Source: a virus. From it: a stretch of 35,941 nucleotides of DNA. The translations under genes were made by a program, and so were the position numbers. Positions 6,164 to 14,825 of the stretch are shown here, one piece after another (the first letter of the stretch is position 1; the number at the start of each line of letters is the position of its first letter). The DNA is taken from positions 1-35,941 of the IMG/VR virus record IMGVR_UViG_3300024308_000154; one strand, 5' to 3'. The notes under the pieces were generated by a model. The model did not search any database, was not told the origin of the DNA, and saw only the letters and a list, made by a program, of their open reading frames with translations.

Positions 6164-8332
6164 ACTAGTTTTTACCCAAACGCGTATCTGTTTACCGTTT
6201 ACAAAGCGCCTATCTCGCAAATACCCGCAGTTTTGCAAAACATTACCGATTCGCATTTCTTCGCGTTTTCCAATATTGCGAGAATCGAGCCCAATCGCTT
6301 CTTTCAACACGTCACTAGTTAGTAAAAATTCGCAGTTTCGCGGAATGTCGTTAGTCATCAGGTCAGGAGTGTCGAGCCATTTCTCTACCGTTTCGAGCCA
6401 CGCGTCCTTAATGGTGTACTGCTCGTGGACACTCGCACCGAGGCGCTCAGCATCGCGGAACTGGATGCCGCCGAGGCGCTTAAACGTCTCGCGGGCCTCA
6501 GCCCACAGCAAAAGGAGGTCGGTTTTTATCGCTTTCACGTCGACTTTCGACACCTCCACGGGCAACCACCGGCGGTTACCGGTCTTGTCGGCGAGGAATT
6601 CGTCCTCGTTGGTGGTACCGACGAACACCAGGCGACGCGGGAACTGGGTAGCGAACTCCCGGTATTTAGGGATCCAGTTCTCATGCGTGCGCGTCACGAA
6701 TGCCTTGATGGATTCGAGCTCTTTGGTATTAAGGCCGCGCAGCTCGCCAATCTCCGCCACCAGGCGACCGCGCATCTTGCGTGCGAGGTCATCGTCTTTC
6801 TCAGCGAACGATATCTCAGTGAAGAACGCCGGGTCGGGGCTCAGCGCTTCCACGCCGGAGGACTTCCCGCAGCCCTGAGGACCGACGAGGATCGGCACCA
6901 TATCAGCTTTGACACCGGGCTCCAGCACCCTGCCCGCCAGCGCCGTCCACATGTACATGGACACCGCGCGGGTGTATGGCGTGTCGGCGGTACCGAAGTG
7001 CGTATGGTAGAAAGTTTCGATACGCGGCACGCCGTCCCACTCCAGCCCGTTAAGCCAGGTGGTCGCCGAGTCGAAAGGCTGTTCGTCAGCGGCCAGCAGC
7101 ACCACGTCGCGTATCAGCTCACGCCCGACAGGCTTAAAGCCTCGCTTTTCCATCGTGATGCGCAGGCGCGCATAGTCCGCATCGGTGAACGCCTGCCACT
7201 GGCCGGAGCCAGCCTGGGCGAACATGATTTCGTCGCGGAACTGGTCAAAGCGAATATCGATGTCCACGAAGTCAGGACGCACAACGGCTTTGGCCGCGTT
7301 GCTGATGGTGGCCTCGATGCGGCCCCATTTGTCGCGTTCGAACGCCGGCAGCGGTAAAGGCTCAGCCACTTCGGTGCTGGTCAGGTCTTCGAAATCGTCG
7401 TTGCGGGTCCCGATGGCATTAAGGAAATCGCCGTCATCGCGGTGTGCACAGCTGGCGTGCAGGCACTTGAAATGGCCCTGCTCAAAGCCCGCGGTACCGC
7501 CCGGGAAGTAAACCGTGCTCGTCGGGTCGCCGCCGGTGCTGTGGCCGTCTTCGAACGGGCAGCGGATATAACGCTCGCCGTTCGTGCCGTCCAGCAGCGT
7601 CCAGCCGTTCGCGTCGAGGTATTCGGCTGTATCATCCGTGGCGCCGGGTGTGAACGTTGAGCGGTCGCGCATCTTCGTGCTACCCGCTTCGGTGGTGACC
7701 GACACAGGCAACTGTTCCGCCAGTCGCTGCCACAGAGTTTCGAGCTGGTCAGCAGTTATGGCTGGGGGCTCGTCCGGCAGACCGCCGTCCCATTCAATAC
7801 GCGCGCCGCTGCTGTGTGTACCGCAGGCAACGAATTGTTGGCCGTTGGCCAGCAGCTCGATAATCCCCATATCGCCCGCCAGACGGTGGATGCGCTTACG
7901 GAAATCACCCTCTACGGCGAGCAGGTACAGGCATTTGTTGCTGTTGGCGCGCCAGCGACGCGGCGGCAACTCGCCAAGCAGCTGCACCAGCGTTTTGCGA
8001 ATATCGGCCTGGATGTCTTCGTCTTCGCTGTCGCAGTCCAGCGCCAGCCAGCCATGACCAGTGCGCACACAGATGCCGTAATCCGGTTCGTTCGACCAGC
8101 GGGCAAAGTCATGCTCAGTAACGACATGCTCGGTCCACTGAGCAATGCCGGTGGCCAGTCGGTCGCGGTTATAGAGGCTCGGCGTCTTGCCCAGCGCTTT
8201 CAATTTACTATTCGGGGATATGGTCGCACCCGGGTTGCACACGACCGGCAGCAGCTGGTCAGTGCGCCCCAGCACCAGATCGAAGTGGAACCATTCGTCA
8301 GGCGTCGCCCCCCAGATCTTTTTCTCTGGCAT
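6155..8332 (-). CDS. Primase-helicase: prim-pol N-terminus fused to a VapE-type SF3 helicase
   Basis: The 725-residue protein has two parts. Residues 1-200 form a bifunctional primase/polymerase domain with the acidic pair in LALDCDSED (about 97-105) and a later GTHSSGARIEW. A Cys/His segment (about 258-297: RCPFEDGH, HFKCLHASCAHR) looks metal binding. The C-terminal half is a VapE/D5-like helicase: WDGVPRIETF, Walker A GPQGCGKSS (484-492), Walker B LVAEIGEL (about 524) and motif C VFVGTTNEDEF (569-579), followed by NRRWLPVEV. It should load at the origin, unwind and prime. It is read leftward three bases after the Cro-like gene. Its 3' end includes one unit of the 9-bp repeats. Confidence 0.9.
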   Translation of the reverse strand: MPEKKIWGATPDEWFHFDLVLGRTDQLLPVVCNPGATISPNSKLKALGKTPSLYNRDRLATGIAQWTEHVVTEHDFARWSNEPDYGICVRTGHGWLALDCDSEDEDIQADIRKTLVQLLGELPPRRWRANSNKCLYLLAVEGDFRKRIHRLAGDMGIIELLANGQQFVACGTHSSGARIEWDGGLPDEPPAITADQLETLWQRLAEQLPVSVTTEAGSTKMRDRSTFTPGATDDTAEYLDANGWTLLDGTNGERYIRCPFEDGHSTGGDPTSTVYFPGGTAGFEQGHFKCLHASCAHRDDGDFLNAIGTRNDDFEDLTSTEVAEPLPLPAFERDKWGRIEATISNAAKAVVRPDFVDIDIRFDQFRDEIMFAQAGSGQWQAFTDADYARLRITMEKRGFKPVGRELIRDVVLLAADEQPFDSATTWLNGLEWDGVPRIETFYHTHFGTADTPYTRAVSMYMWTALAGRVLEPGVKADMVPILVGPQGCGKSSGVEALSPDPAFFTEISFAEKDDDLARKMRGRLVAEIGELRGLNTKELESIKAFVTRTHENWIPKYREFATQFPRRLVFVGTTNEDEFLADKTGNRRWLPVEVSKVDVKAIKTDLLLLWAEARETFKRLGGIQFRDAERLGASVHEQYTIKDAWLETVEKWLDTPDLMTNDIPRNCEFLLTSDVLKEAIGLDSRNIGKREEMRIGNVLQNCGYLRDRRFVNGKQIRVWVKTSTT

Positions 8333-8335
8333 GGG

Positions 8336-8548
8336 TTACGCCTTTTTGTCGTTTTGTGAGCCGTGCAACAGCCAGTTAGGGTCGCAATCAAGCGCAACGG
8401 ATAATTCAAGAAGATAGCGAGGCCGAGAAATAACACCGCTTTCGATCCTGTTGATGGCCTGCTGACTAACCCCTGTTAGCTCAGCCAGCGTGACCTGCGT
8501 CATTTTGAGCTCTTTACGTCGCTCTTTTAATCGGGTAGCCAGAGTCAT
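8336..8548 (-). CDS. Cro-like XRE-family regulator
   Basis: The 70-residue product is a single HTH_3 domain: RLKERRKELKMTQVTLAELT, then GVSQQAINRIESG, RYLLELSVALDCDPNWLLHG. It shows clear relatedness to the N-terminal domain of the divergently encoded CI (both share GVSQQ.I..IESG and LL.L..AL.C.P.WLL.G), as expected for a Cro/CI pair binding the same operators. The start at 8548 has GAGG eight bases upstream; an alternative ATG at 8566 overlaps operator sequence and lacks a ribosome site. It is the first gene of the leftward early operon, directly before the primase-helicase. It probably represses cI and trims early transcription. Confidence 0.85.
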   Translation of the reverse strand: MTLATRLKERRKELKMTQVTLAELTGVSQQAINRIESGVISRPRYLLELSVALDCDPNWLLHGSQNDKKA

Positions 8549-8558
8549 AGTTATCACC

Positions 8559-8580
8559 TCATACAATTTTAGTGGTATTT
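8559..8580. promoter_or_regulatory. CI/Cro operator OL1-like
   Basis: Half-sites CATACAA and TGGTATTT flank a 6-bp spacer (TTTTAG), the same geometry as the better copy at 8604-8625. The site overlaps the -10 of the leftward promoter. Confidence 0.7.
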
Positions 8581-8605
8581 AGCAACAACTAATGATGTTT
8601 GTCAA
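8576..8605 (-). promoter_or_regulatory. Leftward early promoter (cro-like and primase-helicase genes)
   Basis: On the minus strand a perfect TTGACA (complement of 8600-8605) is followed by an 18-bp spacer and TAAATA (complement of 8576-8581). It lies upstream of the Cro-like gene, and the two operators overlap its -10 and -35, the expected layout for repression by CI. Confidence 0.7.
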
Positions 8606-8625
8606 ATACAACAAAAATTGTATTT
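8604..8625. promoter_or_regulatory. CI/Cro operator OL2-like (perfect inverted repeat)
   Basis: AAATACAA (8604-8611) and TTGTATTT (8618-8625) are exact inverted repeats around CAAAAA. It overlaps the leftward -35 and lies in front of the cI gene, so it may also set cI autoregulation. Confidence 0.8.
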
Positions 8626-8668
8626 AATAATAGGAGGTCATAATTTCAACTCTTACAAGGTATTAAAA

Positions 8669-9292
8669 ATGTCTCTCGCAGCACGCTTCAAAGCCCGCCG
8701 TATCGAACTCGGAATGACACAAACAGAAGTCGCAAACTCTGCGGGAGTTAGCCAGCAATCAATTGAGTCTATAGAAAGCGGACGTACCCGAAAGCCACGT
8801 AACCTTCTCGATCTGGCTAAGGCGCTGAAATGCAGCCCGGACTGGCTATTGAACGGTAAAAACATAATGCCGCTCGCTGAAATCAGCACCAGAAGAATCC
8901 CTGTTTTGAGTTACGTACAAGCGGGTTGTCTCACTGAAGCAAGAGACGTTACTGACCTGACAGGAGAGCTTGAATATGTTCTGGCTGATGCAGACGTACC
9001 TGAAACGTGCTTCGCTCTTCGCATCGATGGCGACAGCATGCAACCGGAGTTTAAAGAAGGCGATATCGTTATTATCGATCCGGACCTGTGCCCTACCCCA
9101 GGAGAATTCGTGGTTGCCAAGAACGGCGGCCATGAGGCCACATTTAAAAAATACCGCCCGTTGGGTGTAGGTGTTGATGACTTCGAACTGGTTCCGCTTA
9201 ACCCAGACTATCCTGTTTTGCGCAGTGCTGACATGAAGTTACAGATCATTGGTGTCATGATCGAGCACCGCATTTACCGCCGTAAACGCTAA
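8669..9292 (+). CDS. cI: CI-type lysogeny repressor with LexA-like self-cleavage domain
   Basis: The 207-residue protein has an N-terminal HTH (residues 5-62: MTQTEVANSAGVSQQSIESI and SPDWLLNG) and a C-terminal S24/LexA peptidase domain. The predicted cleavage bond is Ala85-Gly86 in VQAGC. The catalytic Ser is Ser123 in GDSMQPEF, and the Lys is Lys160 in ATFKKY, 37 residues later as in LexA. Induction by the host SOS response (RecA-stimulated cleavage) is therefore expected. The start at 8669 has AAGG eight bases upstream; an upstream TTG at 8618 would read through an operator. It is flanked by related operators on both sides, controlling the leftward and the rightward early operons. Confidence 0.93.
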   Translation: MSLAARFKARRIELGMTQTEVANSAGVSQQSIESIESGRTRKPRNLLDLAKALKCSPDWLLNGKNIMPLAEISTRRIPVLSYVQAGCLTEARDVTDLTGELEYVLADADVPETCFALRIDGDSMQPEFKEGDIVIIDPDLCPTPGEFVVAKNGGHEATFKKYRPLGVGVDDFELVPLNPDYPVLRSADMKLQIIGVMIEHRIYRRKR

Positions 9293-9338
9293 AACCCCAC
9301 CTCCGCTGGAGGGCTCTGCTGCCCTCCTCGCACCTATC

Positions 9339-9416
9339 TTGTAAAATCTTACAAACTAAATTCATTTAAATATCAATAACGTGGTATTTTTGCGCCCACA
9401 AATACCACATTTGTGG
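9339..9416. repeat. Group of small inverted repeats after cI
   Basis: TTGTAA-AATC-TTACAA (9339-9354); GTGGTATTT (9381-9389) facing AAATACCAC (9400-9408); and CCACAAAT-ACCAC-ATTTGTGG (9396-9416). They lie just upstream of the rightward early promoter, and some share half-site sequence (GGTATTT/AAATACC) with the CI operators. They may be weaker repressor sites. Confidence 0.45.
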
Positions 9417-9445
9417 TTTACACAATACAACTCAAATTGTAGATT
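9417..9445 (+). promoter_or_regulatory. Rightward early promoter with embedded CI operator
   Basis: TTTACA (9417-9422), a 17-bp spacer and TAGATT (9440-9445) form a good sigma70 promoter. The spacer and -10 contain AATACAA-CTCAAA-TTGTAGAT (9424-9444), the same half-sites and 6-bp spacing as the operators at 8559 and 8604. CI binding would block RNA polymerase. The transcript would start near 9452. Confidence 0.7.
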
Positions 9446-9462
9446 TAATCCCAAGAAGTAAT

Positions 9463-9474
9463 CGCTCTTTAACA
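9463..9474 (+). promoter_or_regulatory. boxA-like NusB/S10 site
   Basis: CGCTCTTTAACA matches the boxA of E. coli rrn leaders (TGCTCTTTAACA) and resembles lambda nut boxA (CGCTCTTA). It lies about 11 bases after the predicted transcription start, and a terminator follows 230 bases later. Confidence 0.65.
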
Positions 9475-9704
9475 AACAGAACCGCGTGACAGGTAAGCCG
9501 CTGTGCTCCTGGCAAAACGAAATGGCACCCGATGGGATCGAGGTAAGCGCCGAGTCTGTATGCGTACGGTAAGCGTAGAGGACCACACCGCGACGAGCTG
9601 ATAAGTCACGCAAGTTGAAACGCCCCGATGATGGGGCGCAGTGAATTTATCAAGCGTCTGTCAGGCGCTTCATTAAGTCCATTGCATTGCTGTGTGTAGT
9701 CTTT

Positions 9705-9730
9705 GCCCCTCGCAAGAGGGGCTCTTTTTT
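9705..9730 (+). terminator. Strong terminator in front of the first early gene
   Basis: GCCCCTC-GCAA-GAGGGGC is a perfect 7-bp stem with a tetraloop, followed by TCTTTTTT. The first early gene's GGAG ribosome site starts on the next base (9731). Early gene expression must pass this terminator. Confidence 0.85.
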
Positions 9731-9742
9731 GGAGCACTACCG

Positions 9743-9892
9743 ATGAAACCTGAATACCTCCACCGGCTGACGGGGCGCGACGTGCTCCGCTGGCGCCGCA
9801 AACATTTCGACATTATCACAGGTCTGGCCCTCGCTACTGCGTTCGGCCTGACCATTACCTTCATTCTCCTTGTAGCGAGGACCGCAGTATGA
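9743..9892 (+). CDS. Small single-pass membrane protein
   Basis: The 49-residue product begins MKPEYLHRLTGRDVLRWRRK, a basic cytoplasmic segment, followed by one transmembrane helix (residues about 25-45: ITGLALATAFGLTITFILLV) and a short tail. The positive-inside pattern predicts N-in orientation. The ATG at 9743 is placed eight bases after GGAG. It is the first gene after the leader terminator and overlaps the next gene (ATGA). No family is recognised. As the first early product it might modify the host envelope or exclude other phages, but there is no direct evidence. Confidence 0.65.
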   Translation: MKPEYLHRLTGRDVLRWRRKHFDIITGLALATAFGLTITFILLVARTAV

Positions 9893-10809
9893 GCTTAGAA
9901 ACAAATCTGGAACTTAATAACCAGCTGGTAACCCGTAACAACGAACTGCTGGAACGCCTTATCACCGCGCTGGCCTCCGGCGTGGCTCTCCGTCCGGACA
10001 CAGTAGCGCAGGTGCAGGAATACCGCGAAACGGTACCGGAAACCAAAGCGGAAAATACCGTTATCCGCAAGGTTACGCTGGACGATCTGGAGTTCAGCGA
10101 CATTATCGCCCTGGCTGCATTCTACCCGGACGCGCAGGAGCTCAGCGAAACGATGGTCCAGCGTGTTGTTGATTACCGCGACGCCGAAGGCGATAAACGC
10201 GTTGTACAGATCGACGCACTGGACAGCGCCCTGCAGGGCGTTAAACGCGCCGGCCATCTGAACAAGCCAGCGTTACTTGACCTGTCGCGTAACATCCTGC
10301 GCTTCTGGGACGATTTGCCAACCATCGCGGCACGCCGTGACTTTGCCGAGCGTTTACTGGACGCACCAGCCGATGGTCGCCATGAAGTGAAGCCGAAAAC
10401 CAGCGGTAAGGATGAGGAACGCACAGGGCCGTTCTACTGCAAGAACGTCGATGGCTCCGCCGCCAGCGAGCTCCATACCTTACGCAAGCTAAATGAGCTG
10501 CTTAAAAAGGGCCATATCGAGATCACTAAAGTTGAGTACCTCCAGCTGCAGGAAGATTTCGCGCGTAAAAACGCGGCAAAAGGCGGTACCGAAACGGGTG
10601 GTGATGCCGGGGAAGATACTGGCGAACAGACCGATTTTGCGGCACTGCGTAAAAAAGCCGAAGGGATGATCCTCCAGCTTGCGAAAGGTGGTTACCGTGC
10701 CGAAGCTGTGGCGATTCTGGAAAAGCAGGGTGCCAAAAAGCTCGGTGAAGTTGCTGACGAGAACCTCGCAGACGTGATCGCTCAGGCTGAAAAAGCGCTG
10801 GAGGGTTAA
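9889..10809 (+). CDS. Early protein of unknown function, replication module
   Basis: The 306-residue protein has a helical, acidic N-terminus with a heptad-like start ([20 protein letters not shown]), a middle region with [15 protein letters not shown], and a C-terminal helical segment ([20 protein letters not shown]) preceded by a Gly/Glu/Thr-rich linker at about residues 238-257. No catalytic motif, membrane segment or metal site is visible. Its ATG overlaps the previous stop, and its stop is two bases before the DUF2800 nuclease start, so it is translated with the recombination and replication genes. A DNA-binding accessory role is plausible, but I do not recognise the family. Confidence 0.7.
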   Translation: MSLETNLELNNQLVTRNNELLERLITALASGVALRPDTVAQVQEYRETVPETKAENTVIRKVTLDDLEFSDIIALAAFYPDAQELSETMVQRVVDYRDAEGDKRVVQIDALDSALQGVKRAGHLNKPALLDLSRNILRFWDDLPTIAARRDFAERLLDAPADGRHEVKPKTSGKDEERTGPFYCKNVDGSAASELHTLRKLNELLKKGHIEITKVEYLQLQEDFARKNAAKGGTETGGDAGEDTGEQTDFAALRKKAEGMILQLAKGGYRAEAVAILEKQGAKKLGEVADENLADVIAQAEKALEG

Positions 10810-10811
10810 TT

Positions 10812-12113
10812 ATGCCAGACGTTCATGCACGACTTTCCCCGTCATCGGCGCATCGGTGGATGCGCTGCCCGGGTAGTCTGGCGCTGGAAGCCACTCAGCC
10901 AGACAAAGAAACGTCCTTTGCTTTAGAAGGCACTGCGGCGCATGCACTTGCCGAAAAGGTGCTGCGCAACCGCCAGAGTCACCCGGAGCACTACGCAGGT
11001 TGCAACGTCGCGATGTTCCTCGGCTCCTATCCTCTTGCTGAGCACCCGGATGATACTTCCGGCCCGCGGGTAGATGAGGAAATGGTCGAAGCCGTTGGCC
11101 GCTACGTCGACACCATCTGGGCGTTGTCGCAGGGCAATGAGCTGCTGGTCGAGCAGCGTGTCGACTTCTCTCACATCGTGGGCGTAGACGAGTCCTTTGG
11201 TACCGCCGACGGGGTAATCATCGCAGGCAACGAGCTGCAAATCCACGACCTGAAATACGGTAAGGGTGTACGGGTCGACGCTGAGCAGAACGAGCAGCTG
11301 CAGCTGTATGCCCTGGGCGCGCTCGAACAGTTCAGCATGCTGTACGACTTCGAGACGGTGCGCCTGTTCATCCACCAGCCACGGCTTAACCACGTTTCTG
11401 AGTGGGCCCTGACGGTGGAAGAACTCCAGGCGTTCGGCGAACGGGCGCAGGAAGCGGCCGCCAGTGTAATCGTGATGTTCAATATTGCCGATTGCGAAGG
11501 CGTCGAAACCCTGCCGCTGGAAAACTTCACACCGGGCGAAAAACAATGCCGGTTCTGCAAAGCCAGTGCCATTTGTACCGCGAGACAGCAGTTGCACTTC
11601 GACACTATCGCTGGCGATTTCGTCGACCTGACACAACCTACTGACGAGCAGCTGGCGGAAGCAGTTAAGCGTGTGCCACTGCTCACCGCCGAACAACTGG
11701 CGGAGGTATACAGCCAGGCCGATTTTATCGAATCGTGGCTAAAGGCTGTGCGCGACCGGGTGAACAGTGAGCTGAACGCCGGGCATCCGGTACCGGGCTT
11801 TAAGCTGGTTACTGGCAAACAGGGTAATCGTGCCTGGAGTGATGAAGAAGCTGCCCGCGCGCTGCTGAAAGACCAGTTCCGATATAAAACCGAGGAGGTT
11901 TTTGACCTTAAGCTCATCAGCCCGACCAAAGCCGAGAAGCTCATCAAAAAGGCCAGCCCTCGCCGCTGGACGAAAGTCGAAGCGCTGATCACCCGCGCTG
12001 ACGGTAAACCCACCGTCGCCCCCGAATCCGACCCGCGCCCTGCGCTCAATATCAACCCTGTTAACGATTTCGACGACGTGTCCGACGACGCGCTCGCCGC
12101 AGACCTCATCTGA
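10812..12113 (+). CDS. RecB/Cas4-like nuclease, DUF2800 family
   Basis: The 433-residue protein has the PD-(D/E)XK nuclease pattern of the RecB/Cas4 group: His45 in GTAAHALAE, Asp133 in GTADG, Asp146-x-Lys148 in IHDLKYG, and the Q-x3-Y motif in [10 protein letters not shown] (about 162-171). Cys19 together with Cys246, Cys249 and Cys255 ([10 protein letters not shown]) matches the four-cysteine iron-sulfur layout of AddB and Cas4. DUF2800 genes typically stand beside DUF2815 and a family A polymerase in phages, as here. The likely role is exonuclease processing of DNA ends for replication or recombination. Activity and polarity are inferred. The start at 10812 follows GAGGG closely. Confidence 0.88.
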   Translation: MPDVHARLSPSSAHRWMRCPGSLALEATQPDKETSFALEGTAAHALAEKVLRNRQSHPEHYAGCNVAMFLGSYPLAEHPDDTSGPRVDEEMVEAVGRYVDTIWALSQGNELLVEQRVDFSHIVGVDESFGTADGVIIAGNELQIHDLKYGKGVRVDAEQNEQLQLYALGALEQFSMLYDFETVRLFIHQPRLNHVSEWALTVEELQAFGERAQEAAASVIVMFNIADCEGVETLPLENFTPGEKQCRFCKASAICTARQQLHFDTIAGDFVDLTQPTDEQLAEAVKRVPLLTAEQLAEVYSQADFIESWLKAVRDRVNSELNAGHPVPGFKLVTGKQGNRAWSDEEAARALLKDQFRYKTEEVFDLKLISPTKAEKLIKKASPRRWTKVEALITRADGKPTVAPESDPRPALNINPVNDFDDVSDDALAADLI

Positions 12114-12127
12114 TTAAGGAAACAACC

Positions 12128-12676
12128 ATGAAAGTTAAACTGCAAAATGTTCGTCTTTCCTTCCCTGAATTGTTCGAAGCCAGCCAGGTTAACGGCCAGG
12201 GGGATTTCAAATTTCGTGCATCCTTCCTTCTTCCACCTGACCACCCGGGCAATAAAGCCATTGAGCAGGCTATCAAGAAAGTCGCTACGGACAAATGGGG
12301 AGCCAAAGCGGATACCATCCTTTCCCAGATTCGCGGTAACCCTATGCGCTTCAACTACCGTAGCGGCGATGAGAAAGCCGATTACGAAGGGTATGCGGGC
12401 AACATGGTAATCAGCGCCAGCAACAAAGCGCGGCCATTGGTTATTGATCGCGATCTTTCCCCGCTCACTGCTCAGGACGGTCGCCCTTATTCTGGCTGCT
12501 ACGTTAACGCCACCATTACCATTTTCGCATATGAGAATAACGGTAAAGGTATCAGTGCTTCCCTCGGTGGCGTTCAGTTCTACAAAGATGGCGATGCGTT
12601 CAGCGGCGGCGGTGTGGCAAGCACTGACGATTTCGACGATATCAGCGAAGGTGCAGACGCCTCCGATCTGGTTTAA
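12128..12676 (+). CDS. DUF2815 protein, probable single-stranded DNA-binding protein
   Basis: The 182-residue protein begins [20 protein letters not shown] and contains [20 protein letters not shown] and [13 protein letters not shown], then [20 protein letters not shown]. This is the DUF2815 pattern. The C-terminus is strongly acidic ([14 protein letters not shown]), as in SSB proteins and T7 gp2.5, where such a tail contacts the polymerase. It lies between the DUF2800 nuclease and the DNA polymerase. A single-strand-binding or annealing role is the usual inference; direct proof from sequence is not available. The ATG follows AAGGAAACAACC. Confidence 0.85.
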   Translation: MKVKLQNVRLSFPELFEASQVNGQGDFKFRASFLLPPDHPGNKAIEQAIKKVATDKWGAKADTILSQIRGNPMRFNYRSGDEKADYEGYAGNMVISASNKARPLVIDRDLSPLTAQDGRPYSGCYVNATITIFAYENNGKGISASLGGVQFYKDGDAFSGGGVASTDDFDDISEGADASDLV

Positions 12677-12685
12677 CCCATCCCT

Positions 12686-12740
12686 CACCCGGCCACGCGC
12701 CGGGTGCTTTGCAAAGAGCGTCCCTTTTTGCAAAGCACCC
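12686..12740 (+). promoter_or_regulatory. Two mutually exclusive hairpins before the DNA polymerase gene
   Basis: CACCCGGC (12686-12693) pairs with GCCGGGTG (12699-12706). The same GGGTG also starts GGGTGCTTTGCAAA (12702-12715), which pairs perfectly over 14 bp with TTTGCAAAGCACCC (12727-12740). The second hairpin ends immediately before the polymerase ribosome site (GAGG at 12742-12745). Only one can form at a time, a geometry like an attenuator or translational switch. The first hairpin has only a weak U tract, so it is not a strong terminator. Confidence 0.6.
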
Positions 12741-12753
12741 GCGAGGAATATCT

Positions 12754-14820
12754 ATGCCTGAAACCATTCTCTGGGGCGACCTGGAAACCTATTGCGAAAT
12801 ACCCATCACAAACGGCACTCACGCTTATGCGGAAGGTGTCGAGGTGATGCTGTTTGCCTGGGCCATCGGCGACGAGCCGGTTAGCGTCTGGGATCTGACT
12901 GCTGGCGAACCTATCCCCGGCAGGCTTCAGAAGGCTATCGCCGACCCCGATACCCTGCTTTATTTCCACAATTCGCACTTTGACCGCACGGTGCTGCGCC
13001 ATTCAATACCGCGGCTGGCCCCTGATGTAACACGCTGGCGCGACACAATGGTGCAGGCGCTGGCGCACGGCCTCCCCGGCGCGCTGGGCGCACTCTGCGA
13101 GGTGCTCGGCGTCCCGCAGGACAAGGCGAAGGACAAAGAAGGTAAAGCGCTTATCCAGCTGTTCTGTAAGCCACGTCCGAAGAACAGCAAACTGCGCCGG
13201 GCCACCAGCAAAACCCACCCGGAAGAATGGCGACGCTTTGTTGCTTACGCTGGCCTGGATATCGAGGCTATGCGCGAAGTACATAAGCGCTTGCCGAAGT
13301 GGAATTATAAAGGCGCGGAGCTGGCTCTATGGCATCGTGACCAGCAGATCAACGACCGCGGCGTCTGCATGGATGTGCAGCTCGCACGCGCCGCAATCGA
13401 GGCAGTAGATCAGGAGCAAAAACGCCTGGCAAAGCGCACGCAGGTAATGACCGACGGCGAAGTGCAGGCGGCCACGCAGCGCGATGCGCTGATTAAGCAC
13501 ATTGTTGAATCGTACGGTGTGGAGCTACCGGACATGCAGCGCAGCACGCTGGAGCGCCGTATGGCGGATCCTGATTTGCCGTCGGCCGTGAAAGAGCTGC
13601 TGGCTATTCGCCTTCAGGCCAGCACCACCAGCACCAGTAAATACAAATCGCTGATGAAGGGTGTGAGCAGCGACGGTCGTCTGCGTGGCACACTGCAATT
13701 CTGCGGCGCATCACGTACCGGGCGCTGGGCCGGGCGATTGTTCCAGCCCCAGAACCTGCCCCGCCCTTCTCTTGAGCAGGAACAGATAGACGAGGGCATC
13801 GAGGCGCTGAAAGCCGGGTGCGCCGATCTGCTGTTCGATAACATCATGGAGCTGACCAGCTCAGCGCTGCGCGGCTGCATCATGGCACCGAAAGGCAAAA
13901 AGCTGGTGGTTAGCGACCTGTCTAACATCGAAGGGCGAAAACTGGCCTGGCTTGCTGGCGAACAGTGGAAGCTGGACGCGTTCCGGGAGTACGACGAGGG
14001 AACCGGGCCGGACCTGTATAAACTGGCCTACGCCCGCGCCTTCAACATCTCACCGGACGATGTTGATAAATACCAGCGTCAGATCGGCAAGGTGATGGAG
14101 CTGGGCCTCGGCTTTGGAGGTGGTGTTGCAGCGTTCCTGACCTTCGCGCTGGTTTACGGCCTCGACCTTGACGAACTGGCGAACGCCGCGCTGCCGAACA
14201 TTCCCCGCGATGTCATCCGCGAGGCGAAAAGCTGGTACGACGAATCGGTTAAACGTAAATCGACCTTTGGCCTGTCCGAGCGTGTATTCATCGCATGTGA
14301 CTCGCTCAAACGTCTGTGGCGCCGGGCGCATCCTGCGACCTGCGATTTCTGGTACGAGCTCGAGCGCACCGTCCGCGCCGCAATAGCCACACCGCAAAAA
14401 ACGCTGTACTGCGGTTATCTGAAAGTCCGCCGTGATGGCGCATGGCTGCGCATACAGCTGCCATCCGGGCGTGCACTGTGCTACCCGTCCCCGTCCATCG
14501 AGAAGGGGAATATCACCTATCAGGGCGTTAACTCCTACTCGCGCAAATGGCAGCGGCTCAAAACCTACGGCGGAAAGCTGGTGGAAAACGTCACTCAGGC
14601 GGCCGCCCGCGACGTTCTGGCCGGAAACATGCCGCTGATCGAGGATGTCGGATACAGCATTGTGCTGACGGTACATGATGAGGTAATTACCGAAGCGCCG
14701 GACACAGACGAATTCAACGACAAAGCGCTCTCCGCGCTGCTCTCCACTAACCCCAAATGGGCGCCCGATATACCGCTGAACGCTGGCGGCTTTGAGGCGT
14801 ACCACTACCGTAAGGATTAA
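12754..14820 (+). CDS. Family A DNA polymerase with 3'-5' exonuclease
   Basis: The 688-residue phage replicative polymerase has a DnaQ-like proofreading domain: Exo I Asp9/Glu11 in WGDLETY, Exo II Asn73/Asp77 in FHNSHFD, and Exo III Tyr165/Asp169 in YAGLD. Its pol A domain has motif A Asp388 in [12 protein letters not shown], motif B around [15 protein letters not shown] (443-457) and motif C His641-Asp642-Glu643 in [16 protein letters not shown]-type residues (CGASRTGRW, 317-325) lie before motif A. There is no 5' nuclease domain, as in T7 gp5. The start at 12754 has GAGG upstream and excludes the hairpin region; a longer frame from 12709 would read through the hairpins. It belongs to the DUF2800-DUF2815-Pol unit. 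Confidence 0.95.
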   Translation: MPETILWGDLETYCEIPITNGTHAYAEGVEVMLFAWAIGDEPVSVWDLTAGEPIPGRLQKAIADPDTLLYFHNSHFDRTVLRHSIPRLAPDVTRWRDTMVQALAHGLPGALGALCEVLGVPQDKAKDKEGKALIQLFCKPRPKNSKLRRATSKTHPEEWRRFVAYAGLDIEAMREVHKRLPKWNYKGAELALWHRDQQINDRGVCMDVQLARAAIEAVDQEQKRLAKRTQVMTDGEVQAATQRDALIKHIVESYGVELPDMQRSTLERRMADPDLPSAVKELLAIRLQASTTSTSKYKSLMKGVSSDGRLRGTLQFCGASRTGRWAGRLFQPQNLPRPSLEQEQIDEGIEALKAGCADLLFDNIMELTSSALRGCIMAPKGKKLVVSDLSNIEGRKLAWLAGEQWKLDAFREYDEGTGPDLYKLAYARAFNISPDDVDKYQRQIGKVMELGLGFGGGVAAFLTFALVYGLDLDELANAALPNIPRDVIREAKSWYDESVKRKSTFGLSERVFIACDSLKRLWRRAHPATCDFWYELERTVRAAIATPQKTLYCGYLKVRRDGAWLRIQLPSGRALCYPSPSIEKGNITYQGVNSYSRKWQRLKTYGGKLVENVTQAAARDVLAGNMPLIEDVGYSIVLTVHDEVITEAPDTDEFNDKALSALLSTNPKWAPDIPLNAGGFEAYHYRKD

Positions 14821-14825
14821 TCGCT

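Larger units (their letters stand above)
9446..9742 (+). other. Structured untranslated leader of the early operon
   Basis: About 290 bases separate the early promoter from the first gene. I see no convincing gene here; a 16-codon frame at 9522 lacks a ribosome site. The leader holds boxA at its start, three GGTAAGC repeats (9492-9498, 9542-9548, 9568-9574), a CGCCCC-GATGAT-GGGGCG hairpin (9621-9638), an AAGCG/CGCTT hairpin near 9652-9670, and a strong terminator at its end. This layout suggests control by antitermination. Confidence 0.6.

Noticed and set aside
6425-7357. 310-codon plus-strand frame
   Set aside because: Antisense to the helicase part of the primase-helicase gene; composition typical of a shadow frame.
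9300-9330. Terminator after cI
   Set aside because: GGAGGGC/GCCCTCC forms a hairpin, but no U tract follows, so I did not list it as a terminator.
10923-11696. 257-codon minus-strand frame
   Set aside because: Antisense shadow of the DUF2800 nuclease with no ribosome site or recognisable domain.
11171-12733. 520-codon open frame on the minus strand across the DUF2800 and DUF2815 genes
   Set aside because: Antisense to two well-supported genes. The translation is Ser/Ala/Arg-rich without family features, as expected from codon-bias shadow frames.
14050-14805. 251-codon minus-strand frame
   Set aside because: Lies within the DNA polymerase catalytic domain on the other strand; no independent support.
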